Of a stretch of 64,000 bases of DNA, positions 1 through 8,312 are shown piece after piece. Positions within the stretch are counted from its first letter, which is position 1. Every line of letters starts with the position of its first letter. The translations under genes and the position numbers were made by a program. The stretch comes from JAOUGY01 sp963825585 (GTDB taxonomy: Bacteria > Actinomycetota > Acidimicrobiia > Spongiisociales > ZC4RG35), in NCBI GenBank assembly GCA_963825585.1, contig CAWGTX010000006.1, positions 124,001-188,000 on the forward strand. Direction: 5' to 3'. A model generated the notes under the pieces. It searched no databases. It saw only the letters and a list, made by a program, of their open reading frames with translations, and was not told where the DNA came from.

Positions 1-522
1 TACCGGGGTCGATCCTTCGCCGGTGAGCCGGGCCACATGACCGTTCAACCCGATGGGCTGCTGTGCGCTTGTGGGCGACGAGGCTGCTGGGAGACCCTGG
101 TCTCGGGAGCACGTCTCGACGGGCTGGCTGCCGACCTGGTGACGCAGGCTCCGGATGGAGCCGTCGCCCGCCTCGCCGGGGGATCCGTTGCCACCGGCGC
201 CCATCTGTCGGCTGCCGCCGAGGCGGGAGACCCGGCATCGCGTGCGATCCTGGCGGAGGCGGGTGAGTGGCTCGGTCGGGGTGTCGCCAACATGATCGCC
301 GTGCTCGACCCGGATGTGGTGGTGGTGGGCGGTGCCGTCGCCCAGGCGGGTCGATGGCTGTTGGATCCGGCCAGAACGGCGATAGCATCACATCTAACCG
401 GTTTCGCCCATCGGGAACCGGCGCCACTGCTCGAAGCGCGGTTCGGGCGGCTGGCGGGATCGGTGGGAGCCGCGCTGCTGGCGGCCACGACCATATGCCG
501 AACATCCGAGGAACGAACATGA
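1..522 (+). CDS. ROK-family glucokinase, C-terminal part (5' end outside window)
   Basis: Frame 1 is open from the first base, so the gene begins upstream of the window. ROK kinases phosphorylate glucose or related sugars in the cytoplasm. The family's zinc-binding signature C-x-C-G-x-x-G-C-x-E is visible as CACGRRGCWE at bases 64-93. It is preceded by the usual GE-x-GH (GEPGHMTV). The C-terminal lobe contains LDPDVVVVGGAVAQAG, the conserved glycine-rich end of the fold. The stop overlaps the next gene's ATG (ATGA), so the two are probably co-transcribed. Whether the substrate is glucose or another hexose cannot be told from this half. Confidence 0.85.
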   Translation, partial: YRGRSFAGEPGHMTVQPDGLLCACGRRGCWETLVSGARLDGLAADLVTQAPDGAVARLAGGSVATGAHLSAAAEAGDPASRAILAEAGEWLGRGVANMIAVLDPDVVVVGGAVAQAGRWLLDPARTAIASHLTGFAHREPAPLLEARFGRLAGSVGAALLAATTICRTSEERT

Positions 523-944
523 CAGGTCCGCTTCGCCCAGATGAGGTCATCTCCCCAGGTGGTGGTCCGTCACTGCAGATCCGCCGATTCGCTCGCGACG
601 CGGCTCTGTTGCTGCCCAATCTGATCAGACTCCTGACCCGGCTGGTCAAGGATCCCCGCGTGCCTCGCCGAAGCAAGGTGGTGGTGGGAGCGGCCATGGC
701 ATACCTGGCCTCGCCGATCGATCTCATCCCCGAGCTCATCCCCGCCGTGGGTCTGGCCGACGACATGCTCATCGTCGCTCTGGCGCTGAACCATCTCATC
801 AACGTGGCCGGCGAGGACGTGGTGCTGGAGCACTGGGACGGGCCCCGTGACCTGCTCGACCTGGTTCGCTCGGTCCTCGACGTGGCCTCGGATCTGGTGC
901 CCGCCAAGATCAGGCGTCTGTTCCGGGGCCTGTTCGGTACCTGA
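519..944 (+). CDS. YkvA/DUF1232 family small membrane protein
   Basis: A 141-residue protein beginning at the ATG that overlaps the glucokinase stop. The middle carries the DUF1232 signature: a basic stretch (VPRRSKVVVGAAMAYL) followed by SPIDLIPELIPAVGLADDM. The DLIP and GxxDD elements are the conserved core of this family. DUF1232 proteins are small, probably membrane-associated and of unknown biochemical role. The C-terminus adds an amphipathic, basic tail (KIRRLFRGLFG). Coupling to the sugar kinase gives no clear functional hint. Confidence 0.75.
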   Translation: MTGPLRPDEVISPGGGPSLQIRRFARDAALLLPNLIRLLTRLVKDPRVPRRSKVVVGAAMAYLASPIDLIPELIPAVGLADDMLIVALALNHLINVAGEDVVLEHWDGPRDLLDLVRSVLDVASDLVPAKIRRLFRGLFGT

Positions 945-951
945 GGCCCAC

Positions 952-1749
952 GTGAGGCCTCGGTTCCACCTCACCGTTCCCCAGTTCTCCCCGACCTTCG
1001 ACCCCGTCCTGTCGGCCGCCCGATTCGCCGAGGCATCATCGTTGGACGGGGTCTTCATGTTCGATCACCTCATCCCGTTGGGGGACCCGTCCCGTCCGGT
1101 GCTCGAACTCGCCGCCACATTGGGGGCCGTGGCCGCCGCCACGTCCACCATCACCATCGGAACGCTGGTGATGCGGGTTCCCATGCGGGGTCCCGAAGTG
1201 TCGGCGGCGGTGGCGCGGACGGCCGCCACCATCGCCCCGGGTCGGATTGTGGTGGGTCTCGGTGCGGGTGACCGGATGTCGGCCGACGAGGCAACGCGCT
1301 TCGGTCAGGAGCCGGGGTCGGTGAGCGACCGGGTGGAGGCGGTCGAGGAAACGGTGCGTGGGCTCGAAGGCTCCGGTGTACGGCGATGGGTGGGCGGGAC
1401 CCACGAGCGCGTGCTCGCCGCCGCCAGCCGCGCCGACGGTTGGAACGGATGGGCTCTCGAGGCCGAGCGCTTCGCCACCATCGCCGGCAGGCTGCGGGAG
1501 GACCATCCCGGACTCGAACTGAGCTGGGGAGGCTCGGTCGTGGTGGGGGAGACCGCATCGGATCTCGACGAGTTGATGTCAGAGCGTCAGGGCCGGGGAG
1601 GCGACATAACCGGAACGGCCGATCAGGTGGTCGCGCAACTTACTGCGCTCGCATCGGCCGGATGTCAGCACTTCGTTGTGTCGGTGCTCCCCAACCGGGG
1701 AGAACGATGGGAGATATTTGCGCGTTCCGTGGTCGACAGGTTCGGCTGA
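952..1749 (+). CDS. luciferase-like monooxygenase (LLM class oxidoreductase), short form
   Basis: A 265-residue protein starting at GTG 952, seven bases after the previous stop; the open frame continues upstream into the neighbour but that part is unlike the family. LLM enzymes are TIM-barrel flavin or F420-dependent oxidoreductases. Visible family features are the first strand and helix (VPQFSPTFDPVLSAARFAE), FDHLIPLGDPSRPVLE, the TLVMRVPMRGPEVSA segment and VGLGAGDR. It is shorter than the usual ~300-340 residues, with the middle of the barrel compressed between the GDR loop and the C-terminal GTADQV region. The substrate cannot be inferred. Confidence 0.7.
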   Translation: MRPRFHLTVPQFSPTFDPVLSAARFAEASSLDGVFMFDHLIPLGDPSRPVLELAATLGAVAAATSTITIGTLVMRVPMRGPEVSAAVARTAATIAPGRIVVGLGAGDRMSADEATRFGQEPGSVSDRVEAVEETVRGLEGSGVRRWVGGTHERVLAAASRADGWNGWALEAERFATIAGRLREDHPGLELSWGGSVVVGETASDLDELMSERQGRGGDITGTADQVVAQLTALASAGCQHFVVSVLPNRGERWEIFARSVVDRFG

Positions 1750-1780
1750 AAGCCGGATCCGACCCGGTAGTCTCACGGTC

Positions 1781-2959
1781 ATGGACTACCAGTTCCGTCG
1801 TATCGACAACCTGCCGCCGTACGTGTTCGCCGAGGTCAACCAGCGGAAGATGGCCGCTCGACGAGCCGGCGAGGATGTCGTGGATCTGGGCTTCGGCAAT
1901 CCCGACATCCCATCTTCGCCGATCGTGGTCGACAAACTGATCGAGGCCGCCCGGAACCCTCGCAATCACCGCTATTCGGTGTCACGTGGGCTCCCGAATC
2001 TGCGCAAAGCGGTGGCGGACAGGTATCAACGTCGGTTCGGCGTCACCATCGACCCCGAAACCGAGGTCATCTCGACCATCGGCGCCAAGGAGGGACTGAG
2101 CCACCTGATGTGGGTGCTGGTCCAGCCTGGTGACGCCGCCATCGTTCCCACGCCGTCGTACCCCATCCACATCTACGCGGCCTCCATGGCCGGCGCCGAG
2201 GCGCGGATGGCACCCATCAACTCCGAGGTCGACTACTTCGAAGTGCTCGAGCGGATGTTCCTCAACGCCTGGCCGACACCGAAGGTGATCGTGGTGTCGT
2301 TCCCGCACAACCCGACCACACATTGCGTCGAACTGGGCTTCTTCGAGAAGCTGGTGGCCTTCGCCCATCAGCACGGCGTGATCCTCGTCCACGACTTCGC
2401 CTATGCCGACATCTCCTTCGACGGCTACAAGCCGCCGTCGATGCTGGAGGTGCCCGGGGCCAAGGAGGTGGGGGTCGAGCTCTACACCCTCACCAAGGGC
2501 CATTCCATGGCCGGTTGGCGGGTGGGTTTCCTCGTGGGCAACCCGCAGATCATCGCCGCCCTCGCCAAGCTGAAGAGTTATCTCGACTACGGCACCTTCC
2601 AGCCGATCCAGATCGCCTCGATCATCGCCCTCAACGAGGGTGACGGCTATGTCGAGGAGGTCAACGAGATCTACAAGGTCCGCCGTGACATCCTCGTCGA
2701 CGGGCTCAACAGGAGTGGCTGGAAGATCGAGAAGCCGCGCGGCACCATGTTCGCCTGGGCTCCGATCCCCGATCCGTACGTCGAGATGGGCAGTCTCGAC
2801 TTCGCCATCCACCTCATCGACAAGGCCAAGGTCGCCGTCAGCCCCGGCATGGGCTTCGGCCCCACCGGTGAGGGGTTCGTCCGCTTCGCGCTCGTCGAGA
2901 ACGAGCACCGAACCCGCCAGGCCGTGCAGGGCATTCGCAAGGCGCTCGACCGGCTCTGA
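1781..2959 (+). CDS. alaC: class I/II PLP-dependent aminotransferase, AlaC type
   Basis: A 392-residue fold-type I aminotransferase; ATG 1781 (MDYQFRRIDNLPPYVF) is the natural family start. Substrate-loop and cofactor residues are visible: GFGNPDIP near the N-terminus, a YSVSRG segment, NPTTHC at the cofactor-binding Asn, and TLTKGHSMAGWRVGF with the Schiff-base Lys at residue 239. The overall sequence resembles AlaC/YfdZ, which makes alanine from pyruvate and glutamate, and is related to LL-diaminopimelate aminotransferases. Alanine synthesis is the most likely role; other amino acids remain possible. A 20-bp perfect inverted repeat follows the gene. Confidence 0.85.
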   Translation: MDYQFRRIDNLPPYVFAEVNQRKMAARRAGEDVVDLGFGNPDIPSSPIVVDKLIEAARNPRNHRYSVSRGLPNLRKAVADRYQRRFGVTIDPETEVISTIGAKEGLSHLMWVLVQPGDAAIVPTPSYPIHIYAASMAGAEARMAPINSEVDYFEVLERMFLNAWPTPKVIVVSFPHNPTTHCVELGFFEKLVAFAHQHGVILVHDFAYADISFDGYKPPSMLEVPGAKEVGVELYTLTKGHSMAGWRVGFLVGNPQIIAALAKLKSYLDYGTFQPIQIASIIALNEGDGYVEEVNEIYKVRRDILVDGLNRSGWKIEKPRGTMFAWAPIPDPYVEMGSLDFAIHLIDKAKVAVSPGMGFGPTGEGFVRFALVENEHRTRQAVQGIRKALDRL

Positions 2960-2996
2960 ACCCGGAAGGTCGGGGAGCGGGGGACTGAGACGCCTG

Positions 2997-3039
2997 TTGT
3001 GTGCATTTCCGGGCGCAAAGCGCCCGGAAATGCACACAA
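2997..3039. repeat. perfect 20-bp inverted repeat with 3-nt loop
   Basis: Left arm 2997-3016 (TTGTGTGCATTTCCGGGCGC), loop AAA 3017-3019, right arm 3020-3039 is its exact reverse complement. It lies 38 bases after the aminotransferase stop. The fold would be a very strong hairpin, but no T-run follows on either strand, so it is not a classical intrinsic terminator. It could be a bidirectional terminator, an mRNA-stabilising hairpin, or a dispersed palindromic repeat. Confidence 0.8.
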
Positions 3040-3131
3040 GCCCACCCCTCCGAGTGATCCCGCAGGGGTCCTCGTATCACTGGATGCTCGTCGCGCTCTG
3101 CCGGAGTGAAACCGACGGGAGGTCAGTAGGA

Positions 3132-3584
3132 ATGGTCGAGTGGGCCAAGAAGGTCGAGAAGTCGTGCTCGGACGAGCTGGGCGGTGAGAGGGTGATCGGG
3201 GCGCTGTTCTGTCAGCCCTCGGGCAACTTCGCTTCCGCCATGGGCATGGGGGTCGGGGGAGTCGTGGGGAGCATCGTCGCCGAGAAGGCACACGTGGACT
3301 CCTCCTCGGATGAGGGCATCGCCGCTTCGATCCCGAAGAAGAACCTGGTGCTGGCGGTCACGCAGTCGAAGCTGATGGTGTTCGGCCATTCCGCCATGTC
3401 GGGCAAGCCCAAGGGGCTGGAGGCGTCGATCCCGTTGTCACAGGTCGACGGAATGGACCTGGCCGAGGGAAAGCTCGCCCCCAAGCTCGCCGTGCGCTTC
3501 GCCGACGGCTCGCTCAAGGTGTTCGAGGCTCCCAAGATGGGCAAGCCGGCGGACTTCGTGGCGGCGTTCTCGTCCGCTCGCTGA
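3132..3584 (+). CDS. conserved hypothetical protein, possible PH-like fold
   Basis: A 150-residue protein from ATG 3132, preceded by GGAGGTCAGTAGGA. It begins MVEWAKKVEKSCSDELGG, has a Gly/Met-rich central segment (MGMGVGGVVGSIVAEKA) that could insert in or lie on a membrane, and ends with alternating strands (KNLVLAVTQSKLMVFGHS, KLAVRFADGSLKVFEAP). The strand pattern resembles small bacterial PH-like domains, but that is an inference from pattern only. It sits alone between two PLP enzymes with no obvious partner. I do not recognise a named family. Confidence 0.65.
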   Translation: MVEWAKKVEKSCSDELGGERVIGALFCQPSGNFASAMGMGVGGVVGSIVAEKAHVDSSSDEGIAASIPKKNLVLAVTQSKLMVFGHSAMSGKPKGLEASIPLSQVDGMDLAEGKLAPKLAVRFADGSLKVFEAPKMGKPADFVAAFSSAR

Positions 3585-3647
3585 GCTCGTTCTGATCGCC
3601 ACGCTCCCGTCGACCTGTTCACCTGGCCGTTGTCGTAGCCTGGTGGC

Positions 3648-4685
3648 ATGGCATTCCCCGACGGCACCGCCGACTTCCGCTCCGACACCGTCACCCGCCC
3701 CACCCCGGCCATGCGCCAGGCGATGGCGAATGCCGAGGTGGGTGACGACGTGTACGGCGACGACCCCACCGTCAACGCGCTCGAGGAGGAGTCCGCCGCC
3801 CTGGTGGGGAAGGAGGCGGCGGTGTTCGTCCCCACGGGAACGATGGCAAACCAGCTCGCCATCCAGCTCCAGACCCGGCCGGGGGAGGAAGTACTGGTCG
3901 ACGAGGGCGCCCACTGCCGCAACATCGAGCGGGGGTCGGCCTCGGCGTTCGCCGGGGTGGCCTTCCGCACCGTGCACGCCCCGGGCGGAGCCATCGAAGC
4001 GCACCAGATCGAGGTGGCGATGGCTGCCGCCGGCAGGTTCTATCCCCGCATCCGGCTGATGGTGTGGGAGAACACCCACAACCTCTCGGGTGGCCGGGTG
4101 ATCCCGGTCGAGACCATCTCCGCTGGGAGCTCGGTGGCCCACGCCGCTGGTGCCCGGGTTCACCTCGATGGCGCCCGGCTGTTCAATGCTGCCTCCGCCC
4201 TCGGGGTCGGCGCCGACCTCATCGCCGACACCGCCGACACGGTCGCCTTCTGCTATTCGAAGGGCCTCGGTGCTCCGGTGGGATCCGTGGTGTGCGGAAC
4301 CACCGGCGACATGGCCGAGGTTCGCTACCTGCGCAAACGAATGGGTGGTGGGATGCGCCAGGTCGGCGTCATCGCCGCCGCCGCCCGGGTGGCGCTCGAC
4401 CACCGCGACCGGTTGATCGAGGACCACCTTCTCGCCCGGTACATCGCCGAACGGATCGCCGACCACGCCCCGCACGCCGTCGACCTGGCCTCGGTGCAGA
4501 CCAACATGGTGAACGTGATGATCGATCACCTCGGGACCGATTGGGCCGAGCTGTCCGCTCGAATGGCCGCCGTCGGCGTCCTGGTGAACCCGCCGTTGGT
4601 GGGCGGTATCTGGCGACTCGTCACCCACCGTGATGTCGATCAGACCGATGCCGCTCGGCTGTTGGAGGCGATCGTTGGTCGGTGA
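3648..4685 (+). CDS. ltaE: low-specificity L-threonine aldolase family enzyme
   Basis: A 345-residue PLP-dependent aldolase that cleaves threonine or allo-threonine to glycine and acetaldehyde. The start MAFPDGTADFRSDTVTRPT and the following GDDVYGDDPTVN are the conserved opening of the family. FVPTGTMANQLA holds the cofactor-phosphate loop, and the Schiff-base Lys is at residue 205 in CYSKGLGAPVGSV. HLDGARLFNA is the conserved Asp/Arg segment. Length is normal. The stop is followed two bases later by the convergent vapC-like gene, with no visible terminator between them. Confidence 0.9.
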   Translation: MAFPDGTADFRSDTVTRPTPAMRQAMANAEVGDDVYGDDPTVNALEEESAALVGKEAAVFVPTGTMANQLAIQLQTRPGEEVLVDEGAHCRNIERGSASAFAGVAFRTVHAPGGAIEAHQIEVAMAAAGRFYPRIRLMVWENTHNLSGGRVIPVETISAGSSVAHAAGARVHLDGARLFNAASALGVGADLIADTADTVAFCYSKGLGAPVGSVVCGTTGDMAEVRYLRKRMGGGMRQVGVIAAAARVALDHRDRLIEDHLLARYIAERIADHAPHAVDLASVQTNMVNVMIDHLGTDWAELSARMAAVGVLVNPPLVGGIWRLVTHRDVDQTDAARLLEAIVGR

Positions 4686-4687
4686 TT

Positions 4688-5116
4688 TCAGACGGGCACG
4701 ACGAGGACTCGCTCCGAGCCCGCGCCCAGTCGGGAGATCCTGCGGTCGAGCGTGACCAGGCGACCCTCATAGCGGATGGCGAGGGCGAGGAGGTGGGCGT
4801 CGGTCACCTGCCGGCACGTCGCAATCTGGTGGGTGTCGATTCCTTTGGCGCCGACCAAGGACGTGTCGTCGACCCAGAACTCGTGCCCCTCGAGTGTTCG
4901 GTACCGCCGGAGCATGTCGATCGCGTCCGATGGAGTTACGGCGTTCTGCAGCACTGCGGGGTTCGAGGAAACCCGAACGAACCCGTTCTCGGTGATGGGA
5001 CAAGTCGCCCACCCGAGGTGTCTGTCCGTGGCGAACCAGGTTGCGGCAGCGGCATGGTGGACGTGGTTGGGCCATGCGAGGGCCACGAGTACGTTCACGT
5101 CGAGGAGCCCGGTCAC
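4688..5116 (-). CDS. vapC: PIN-domain toxin, VapC family
   Basis: A 142-residue PIN ribonuclease. The PIN acidic residues are visible: Asp6 in LLDVNVLVALA, Glu in PITENGFVRV, Asp in VTDAHLLALA and Asp in VTLDRRI. VapC toxins cleave tRNA or rRNA when freed from the antitoxin. The GTG start overlaps the upstream antitoxin's stop (GTGA at 5113-5116), the usual translational coupling of toxin-antitoxin pairs. It faces the threonine aldolase gene. Identification of the fold is strong; actual toxicity is inferred from context. Confidence 0.85.
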   Translation of the reverse strand: MTGLLDVNVLVALAWPNHVHHAAAATWFATDRHLGWATCPITENGFVRVSSNPAVLQNAVTPSDAIDMLRRYRTLEGHEFWVDDTSLVGAKGIDTHQIATCRQVTDAHLLALAIRYEGRLVTLDRRISRLGAGSERVLVVPV

Positions 5117-5334
5117 TCGGCTTCGAGTGCTTTCTCCACCATCGCTTGTGTGATGGGTTTTGCGTTGGGGGGAATGTCGAACACCGGCAGGTCGGTGCCG
5201 ATGACCGGCGTGGCCGCCCGGAGTCCGCGTCTGGCGAGACGCGACAACGCCACCCCGATCGGTATCTGCTCCGCGTCGGCGATCGCCCGAGCCGCCTCGA
5301 GCACATCGTCATCGATCTGGAGGGTCGTTCGCAT
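5113..5334 (-). CDS. vapB: antitoxin partner of the PIN toxin
   Basis: A 73-residue protein starting at ATG 5334 (MRTTLQIDDDVLEAARAIA). The opening is that of ribbon-helix-helix VapB-like antitoxins (TTLQIDDDVLEAARA), with a C-terminal tail (VFDIPPNAKPITQAMVEKAL) that would neutralise the PIN domain. It is the first gene of a two-gene minus-strand operon. Such antitoxins usually repress their own promoter; the A+T-rich stretch just upstream (5335-5350) is a possible site, but no clear palindrome was seen. Confidence 0.8.
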   Translation of the reverse strand: MRTTLQIDDDVLEAARAIADAEQIPIGVALSRLARRGLRAATPVIGTDLPVFDIPPNAKPITQAMVEKALEAE

Positions 5335-5430
5335 CTGAACATCATAACATCGCGATGAGGCGTCTCCGGCTCCTCGCTCCTCGCCCCTCGCTCCCCGCCC
5401 CCAGGTGATCCTCTCTCTAATGTCCCTCGA

Positions 5431-6360
5431 ATGCCTTACGCCATCCTCTTCCCCGGCCAGGGGAGTCAGTTCGTCGGCATGGGTGCCGACCTGTTCGACG
5501 CCCGTCCCGACCTGCTGGGTCAACGAGCCGACAGGGTGCTCGGTTGGTCGCTTCGGGGCATGTGCCTGGAAGGGCCTGAGGACGAGCTCACCCGAACGGA
5601 ACACGCCCAGCCCGCCCTGTTCGCCCTGGCGGTGGCGTTGTGGCAGGAGCTCGCGCCGCGGCTCACGATGCCACCCGCCGCCGCCGCCGGGCACTCCCTG
5701 GGGGAGTATTCGGCGCTCGTCGCCGCCGGGGTGCTCGATTTCGACACGGCCCTGGCGGTGGTGGCGGAGCGGGGGAGGGCCATGCAGGCCGCGGCCGACA
5801 TGGAGCCCTCCGGAATGGCGGCGCTCCTCGGCGCCGACGTCGAGTTGGCTCGATCGGTGTGCGACGCCTGCGTGGCGGCAGGAGGCCGGCTGAGTGTCGC
5901 CAACATCAATGCCCCCGGCCAGGTGGTGCTGGCCGGGGGTGCCGCAGACCTCGACTGGCTCGACGCCAATGGACGGGACCTGGGCGTCCGCCGAGCCGTG
6001 CGTCTCAAGGTGGCGGGGGCCTTCCACTCCGAGTTCATGGCGCCGGCCTCGACCCGGGTCGCCGCCGCCCTGTCCGGCGTGTCGGCGCTCGACCCGGCGT
6101 TCCCCGTCTACGGCAACGTCGACGCCGCCCCGCTCGACACCGCCGACATCACCACCAACCTCGCCCGGCAGGTCGTGTCGCCGGTTCGTTTTTCCGAATC
6201 GCTGGCGGCCATGGCGGACGCCGGTATCGATACCTTCGTTCATGTCGGTCCCGGTGACGTGACCGCCGGCATGGCCAAGCGGACGGTGGAAGGTGCGGGC
6301 ATCGTCACCGTGTCCGGCCGCTCCGATGTAGATGCCGCCGTCGAGGCCCTCAACGGCTGA
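5431..6360 (+). CDS. fabD: malonyl-CoA:ACP transacylase
   Basis: A 309-residue FabD, which loads malonyl groups from CoA onto acyl carrier protein. It shows the N-terminal LFPGQGSQFVGMG oxyanion loop, the nucleophile Ser89 in GHSLGEYSAL, the substrate Arg region (ALAVVAERGRAMQ), the QVVLAG loop and the catalytic His in GAFHSEFMAP. It opens the fatty acid synthesis operon fabD-fabH-fabG-acpP-fabF. The ~95 bases upstream separate it from the divergent toxin-antitoxin operon and should hold the operon promoter. Confidence 0.95.
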   Translation: MPYAILFPGQGSQFVGMGADLFDARPDLLGQRADRVLGWSLRGMCLEGPEDELTRTEHAQPALFALAVALWQELAPRLTMPPAAAAGHSLGEYSALVAAGVLDFDTALAVVAERGRAMQAAADMEPSGMAALLGADVELARSVCDACVAAGGRLSVANINAPGQVVLAGGAADLDWLDANGRDLGVRRAVRLKVAGAFHSEFMAPASTRVAAALSGVSALDPAFPVYGNVDAAPLDTADITTNLARQVVSPVRFSESLAAMADAGIDTFVHVGPGDVTAGMAKRTVEGAGIVTVSGRSDVDAAVEALNG

Positions 6361-6413
6361 CGGCGGACCGTTCACCTGTCACCTAGCATTGCCGCACCCT
6401 GAGGAGCCATCAC

Positions 6414-7499
6414 ATGACGTACGCCGAGATAACCGGATGGGGCAAAGCCCTGCCGCCGGTGGTCCTGACCAATTCCGATCTCGAGAAGATCGTGGAGACG
6501 AGCGACGACTGGATCACCTCCCGTTCGGGGATCAAGGAACGCCGCATCTCCCACGTGGAGGTGAGTGAGATGTCGGCCGTTGCCGCCAGCCACGCCCTCG
6601 CCGCCGCCGGCCGCGAGGCCCATGAGATCGACCTTCTCATCTGCGCGACGCTGACACCCGAGACCATCGTGCCCCCGACGTCGGCGCTGATCCAGGCCCG
6701 GCTGGGAGGCACCCGCATGGGTGCGTTCGACCTCAACGCCAACTGTTCGGGTTTCGTCTACGGGATGGTCGCCGCCTCCGACATGATCCGGGGTGGCACC
6801 GTCAAGCGGGTGCTGGTCGTGGGTGCGGAGAAGATGAGCTACATCATGGACTACACCGATCGCACCACCTGTGTCCTGTTCGGAGACGGTGCCGGCGCAG
6901 TGGTGATGGAGGCCACCGATGAGCCGGTCGGCATCCTCGCCTCGGAGATGGGCGTGGACGGCACGGCCGCACCCTTCCTGTGCGTGCCCGAATTCGGGAC
7001 GGTGGGGGCACCCGGTCCACGTGACCCCCGAAAGGCGGGCGTGTTCATGGAAGGCCAGGAGGTGTTCCGTCGGGCCGTCACCAAACTGGGGGAGGCCTCG
7101 GTGAACGTGGTCGATCGGGCCGGTTGGGCAATCGACGACATCGACCTCCTGATCCCGCATCAGGCCAATCTGCGCATCATCGACGCCACCGCCCGCCGAC
7201 TCGGGATCGACGCCTCGAAGGTGTTCGTGAACGTGCACGCCTACGGGAACACGTCGGCCGCCACCATCCCCATCGCCATCACCGAGGCGATGGAGGCCGG
7301 CAGGATCACCCCCGGTGCCAACATCGTGTTCGCCGCCTTCGGCGGTGGGCTCACCTGGGCGGCGGCCGCCATGACGTGGGGGAGCAGGGTCGAGCCGATC
7401 GGCACCTCCGACGTCGTCATCCCAGCCACCGACAAGACCGTGTGGGACATCCTCGAGCCGAGCTTCCAGTACTTCGGACGGGACAAGGAGGCGGAGTGA
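6414..7499 (+). CDS. fabH: 3-oxoacyl-ACP synthase III (KAS III)
   Basis: A 361-residue condensing enzyme that starts fatty acid synthesis from an acyl-CoA primer and malonyl-ACP. The Cys-His-Asn triad is visible: Cys111 in LNANCSGFVYG, His249 in IPHQANLRI and Asn279 in YGNTSAAT. The N-terminus (ITGWGKALPPVVLTNSDL) is typical. It carries about 35 extra residues after FAAFGGGLTWAAA compared with E. coli FabH. The stop overlaps the fabG GTG (GTGA). As the priming enzyme it would determine straight- versus branched-chain starters, which cannot be predicted here. Confidence 0.95.
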   Translation: MTYAEITGWGKALPPVVLTNSDLEKIVETSDDWITSRSGIKERRISHVEVSEMSAVAASHALAAAGREAHEIDLLICATLTPETIVPPTSALIQARLGGTRMGAFDLNANCSGFVYGMVAASDMIRGGTVKRVLVVGAEKMSYIMDYTDRTTCVLFGDGAGAVVMEATDEPVGILASEMGVDGTAAPFLCVPEFGTVGAPGPRDPRKAGVFMEGQEVFRRAVTKLGEASVNVVDRAGWAIDDIDLLIPHQANLRIIDATARRLGIDASKVFVNVHAYGNTSAATIPIAITEAMEAGRITPGANIVFAAFGGGLTWAAAAMTWGSRVEPIGTSDVVIPATDKTVWDILEPSFQYFGRDKEAE

Positions 7500-8248
7500 C
7501 CGACCAGGCTCCCGTCTCCAGGGTGGCGCTCGTGACCGGTGGGTCGCGGGGCATCGGCCGGGCGATCTGTCTTTCGCTCGCCGAGCAGGGTCATCCGGTG
7601 GCCGTCAATTACGCCTCCCGGGCCGATGCCGCCGACGAGGTGGTGGCTCAGATCGTGTCCGGCGGTGGCACGGCGATGGCCGTCCAGGCGGATGTCGCAG
7701 ATGCCGAAGCCGTTCAGGCGATGTTCGAGACGGTGTCGTCGTCGCTGGGGGCGCCGACGGTGCTGGTCAACAACGCCGGTATCGCCCGTGACAACCTGCT
7801 GCTGCGGATGAGCGTCGAAGAATTCGACGAGGTGCTCGCCACCAACCTCCGCTCGGCGTTCCTCTGCACCAAGTCGGCGCTTCGGGGCATGCTCAAAGCC
7901 CGGTGGGGCAGGATCATCTCGATCGCCTCGGTCGCCGGGCTCGCCGGCAACCCCGGGCAGGCCAACTACGCCGCCTCCAAGGCCGGGTTGATCGGATTCT
8001 CGAAGTCGGTGGCCAAGGAGGTCGGGCAGCGCAGCATCACGGTCAACGTGGTGGCACCCGGTTTCATCACCACCGACATGACCGAAGCACTCGGTGACGA
8101 GGTTCGGGAAGGGGCCCAGGCGTCGATCACGCTCGGGCGTTTCGGAGAGGCCGCGGAGGTGGCTGCCGCTGTGGCGTTTCTGGCCTCGGAACAGGCCGGC
8201 TACATCACCGGACAGGTCCTGAGTGTGGACGGTGGCATCGCCCTGTGA
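7496..8248 (+). CDS. fabG: 3-oxoacyl-ACP reductase
   Basis: A 250-residue short-chain dehydrogenase that reduces 3-ketoacyl-ACP with NADPH. Start GTG 7496 overlaps the fabH stop. The cofactor loop TGGSRGIGRA, NNAGIARDNLL, and the active-site Tyr158-x-x-x-Lys162 (NYAASKAG) are visible. VAPGFITTDMTEAL and the C-terminal GQVLSVDGGIAL are typical of FabG rather than general SDRs. Position in the fab operon supports the assignment. The stop codon lies inside a perfect 7-bp hairpin (8245-8262). Confidence 0.95.
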   Translation: MTDQAPVSRVALVTGGSRGIGRAICLSLAEQGHPVAVNYASRADAADEVVAQIVSGGGTAMAVQADVADAEAVQAMFETVSSSLGAPTVLVNNAGIARDNLLLRMSVEEFDEVLATNLRSAFLCTKSALRGMLKARWGRIISIASVAGLAGNPGQANYAASKAGLIGFSKSVAKEVGQRSITVNVVAPGFITTDMTEALGDEVREGAQASITLGRFGEAAEVAAAVAFLASEQAGYITGQVLSVDGGIAL

Positions 8249-8262
8249 CCCGTGAGGGTCAC
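8245..8262 (+). terminator. hairpin at fabG stop, terminator or attenuator candidate
   Basis: GTGACCC (8245-8251), loop GTGA, GGGTCAC (8256-8262): a perfect 7-bp stem followed by GTTGTCTTGT, which is only moderately T-rich. It overlaps the fabG stop and precedes acpP by 50 bases. It could partly terminate transcription, or protect a processed acpP-fabF mRNA, which would fit the need for much more ACP than enzyme. Termination is inferred from shape only. Confidence 0.5.
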
Positions 8263-8312
8263 GTTGTCTTGTAGGGTTCTGCGACCAAGAAGACGGACAA
8301 GGAGACAAGAAC

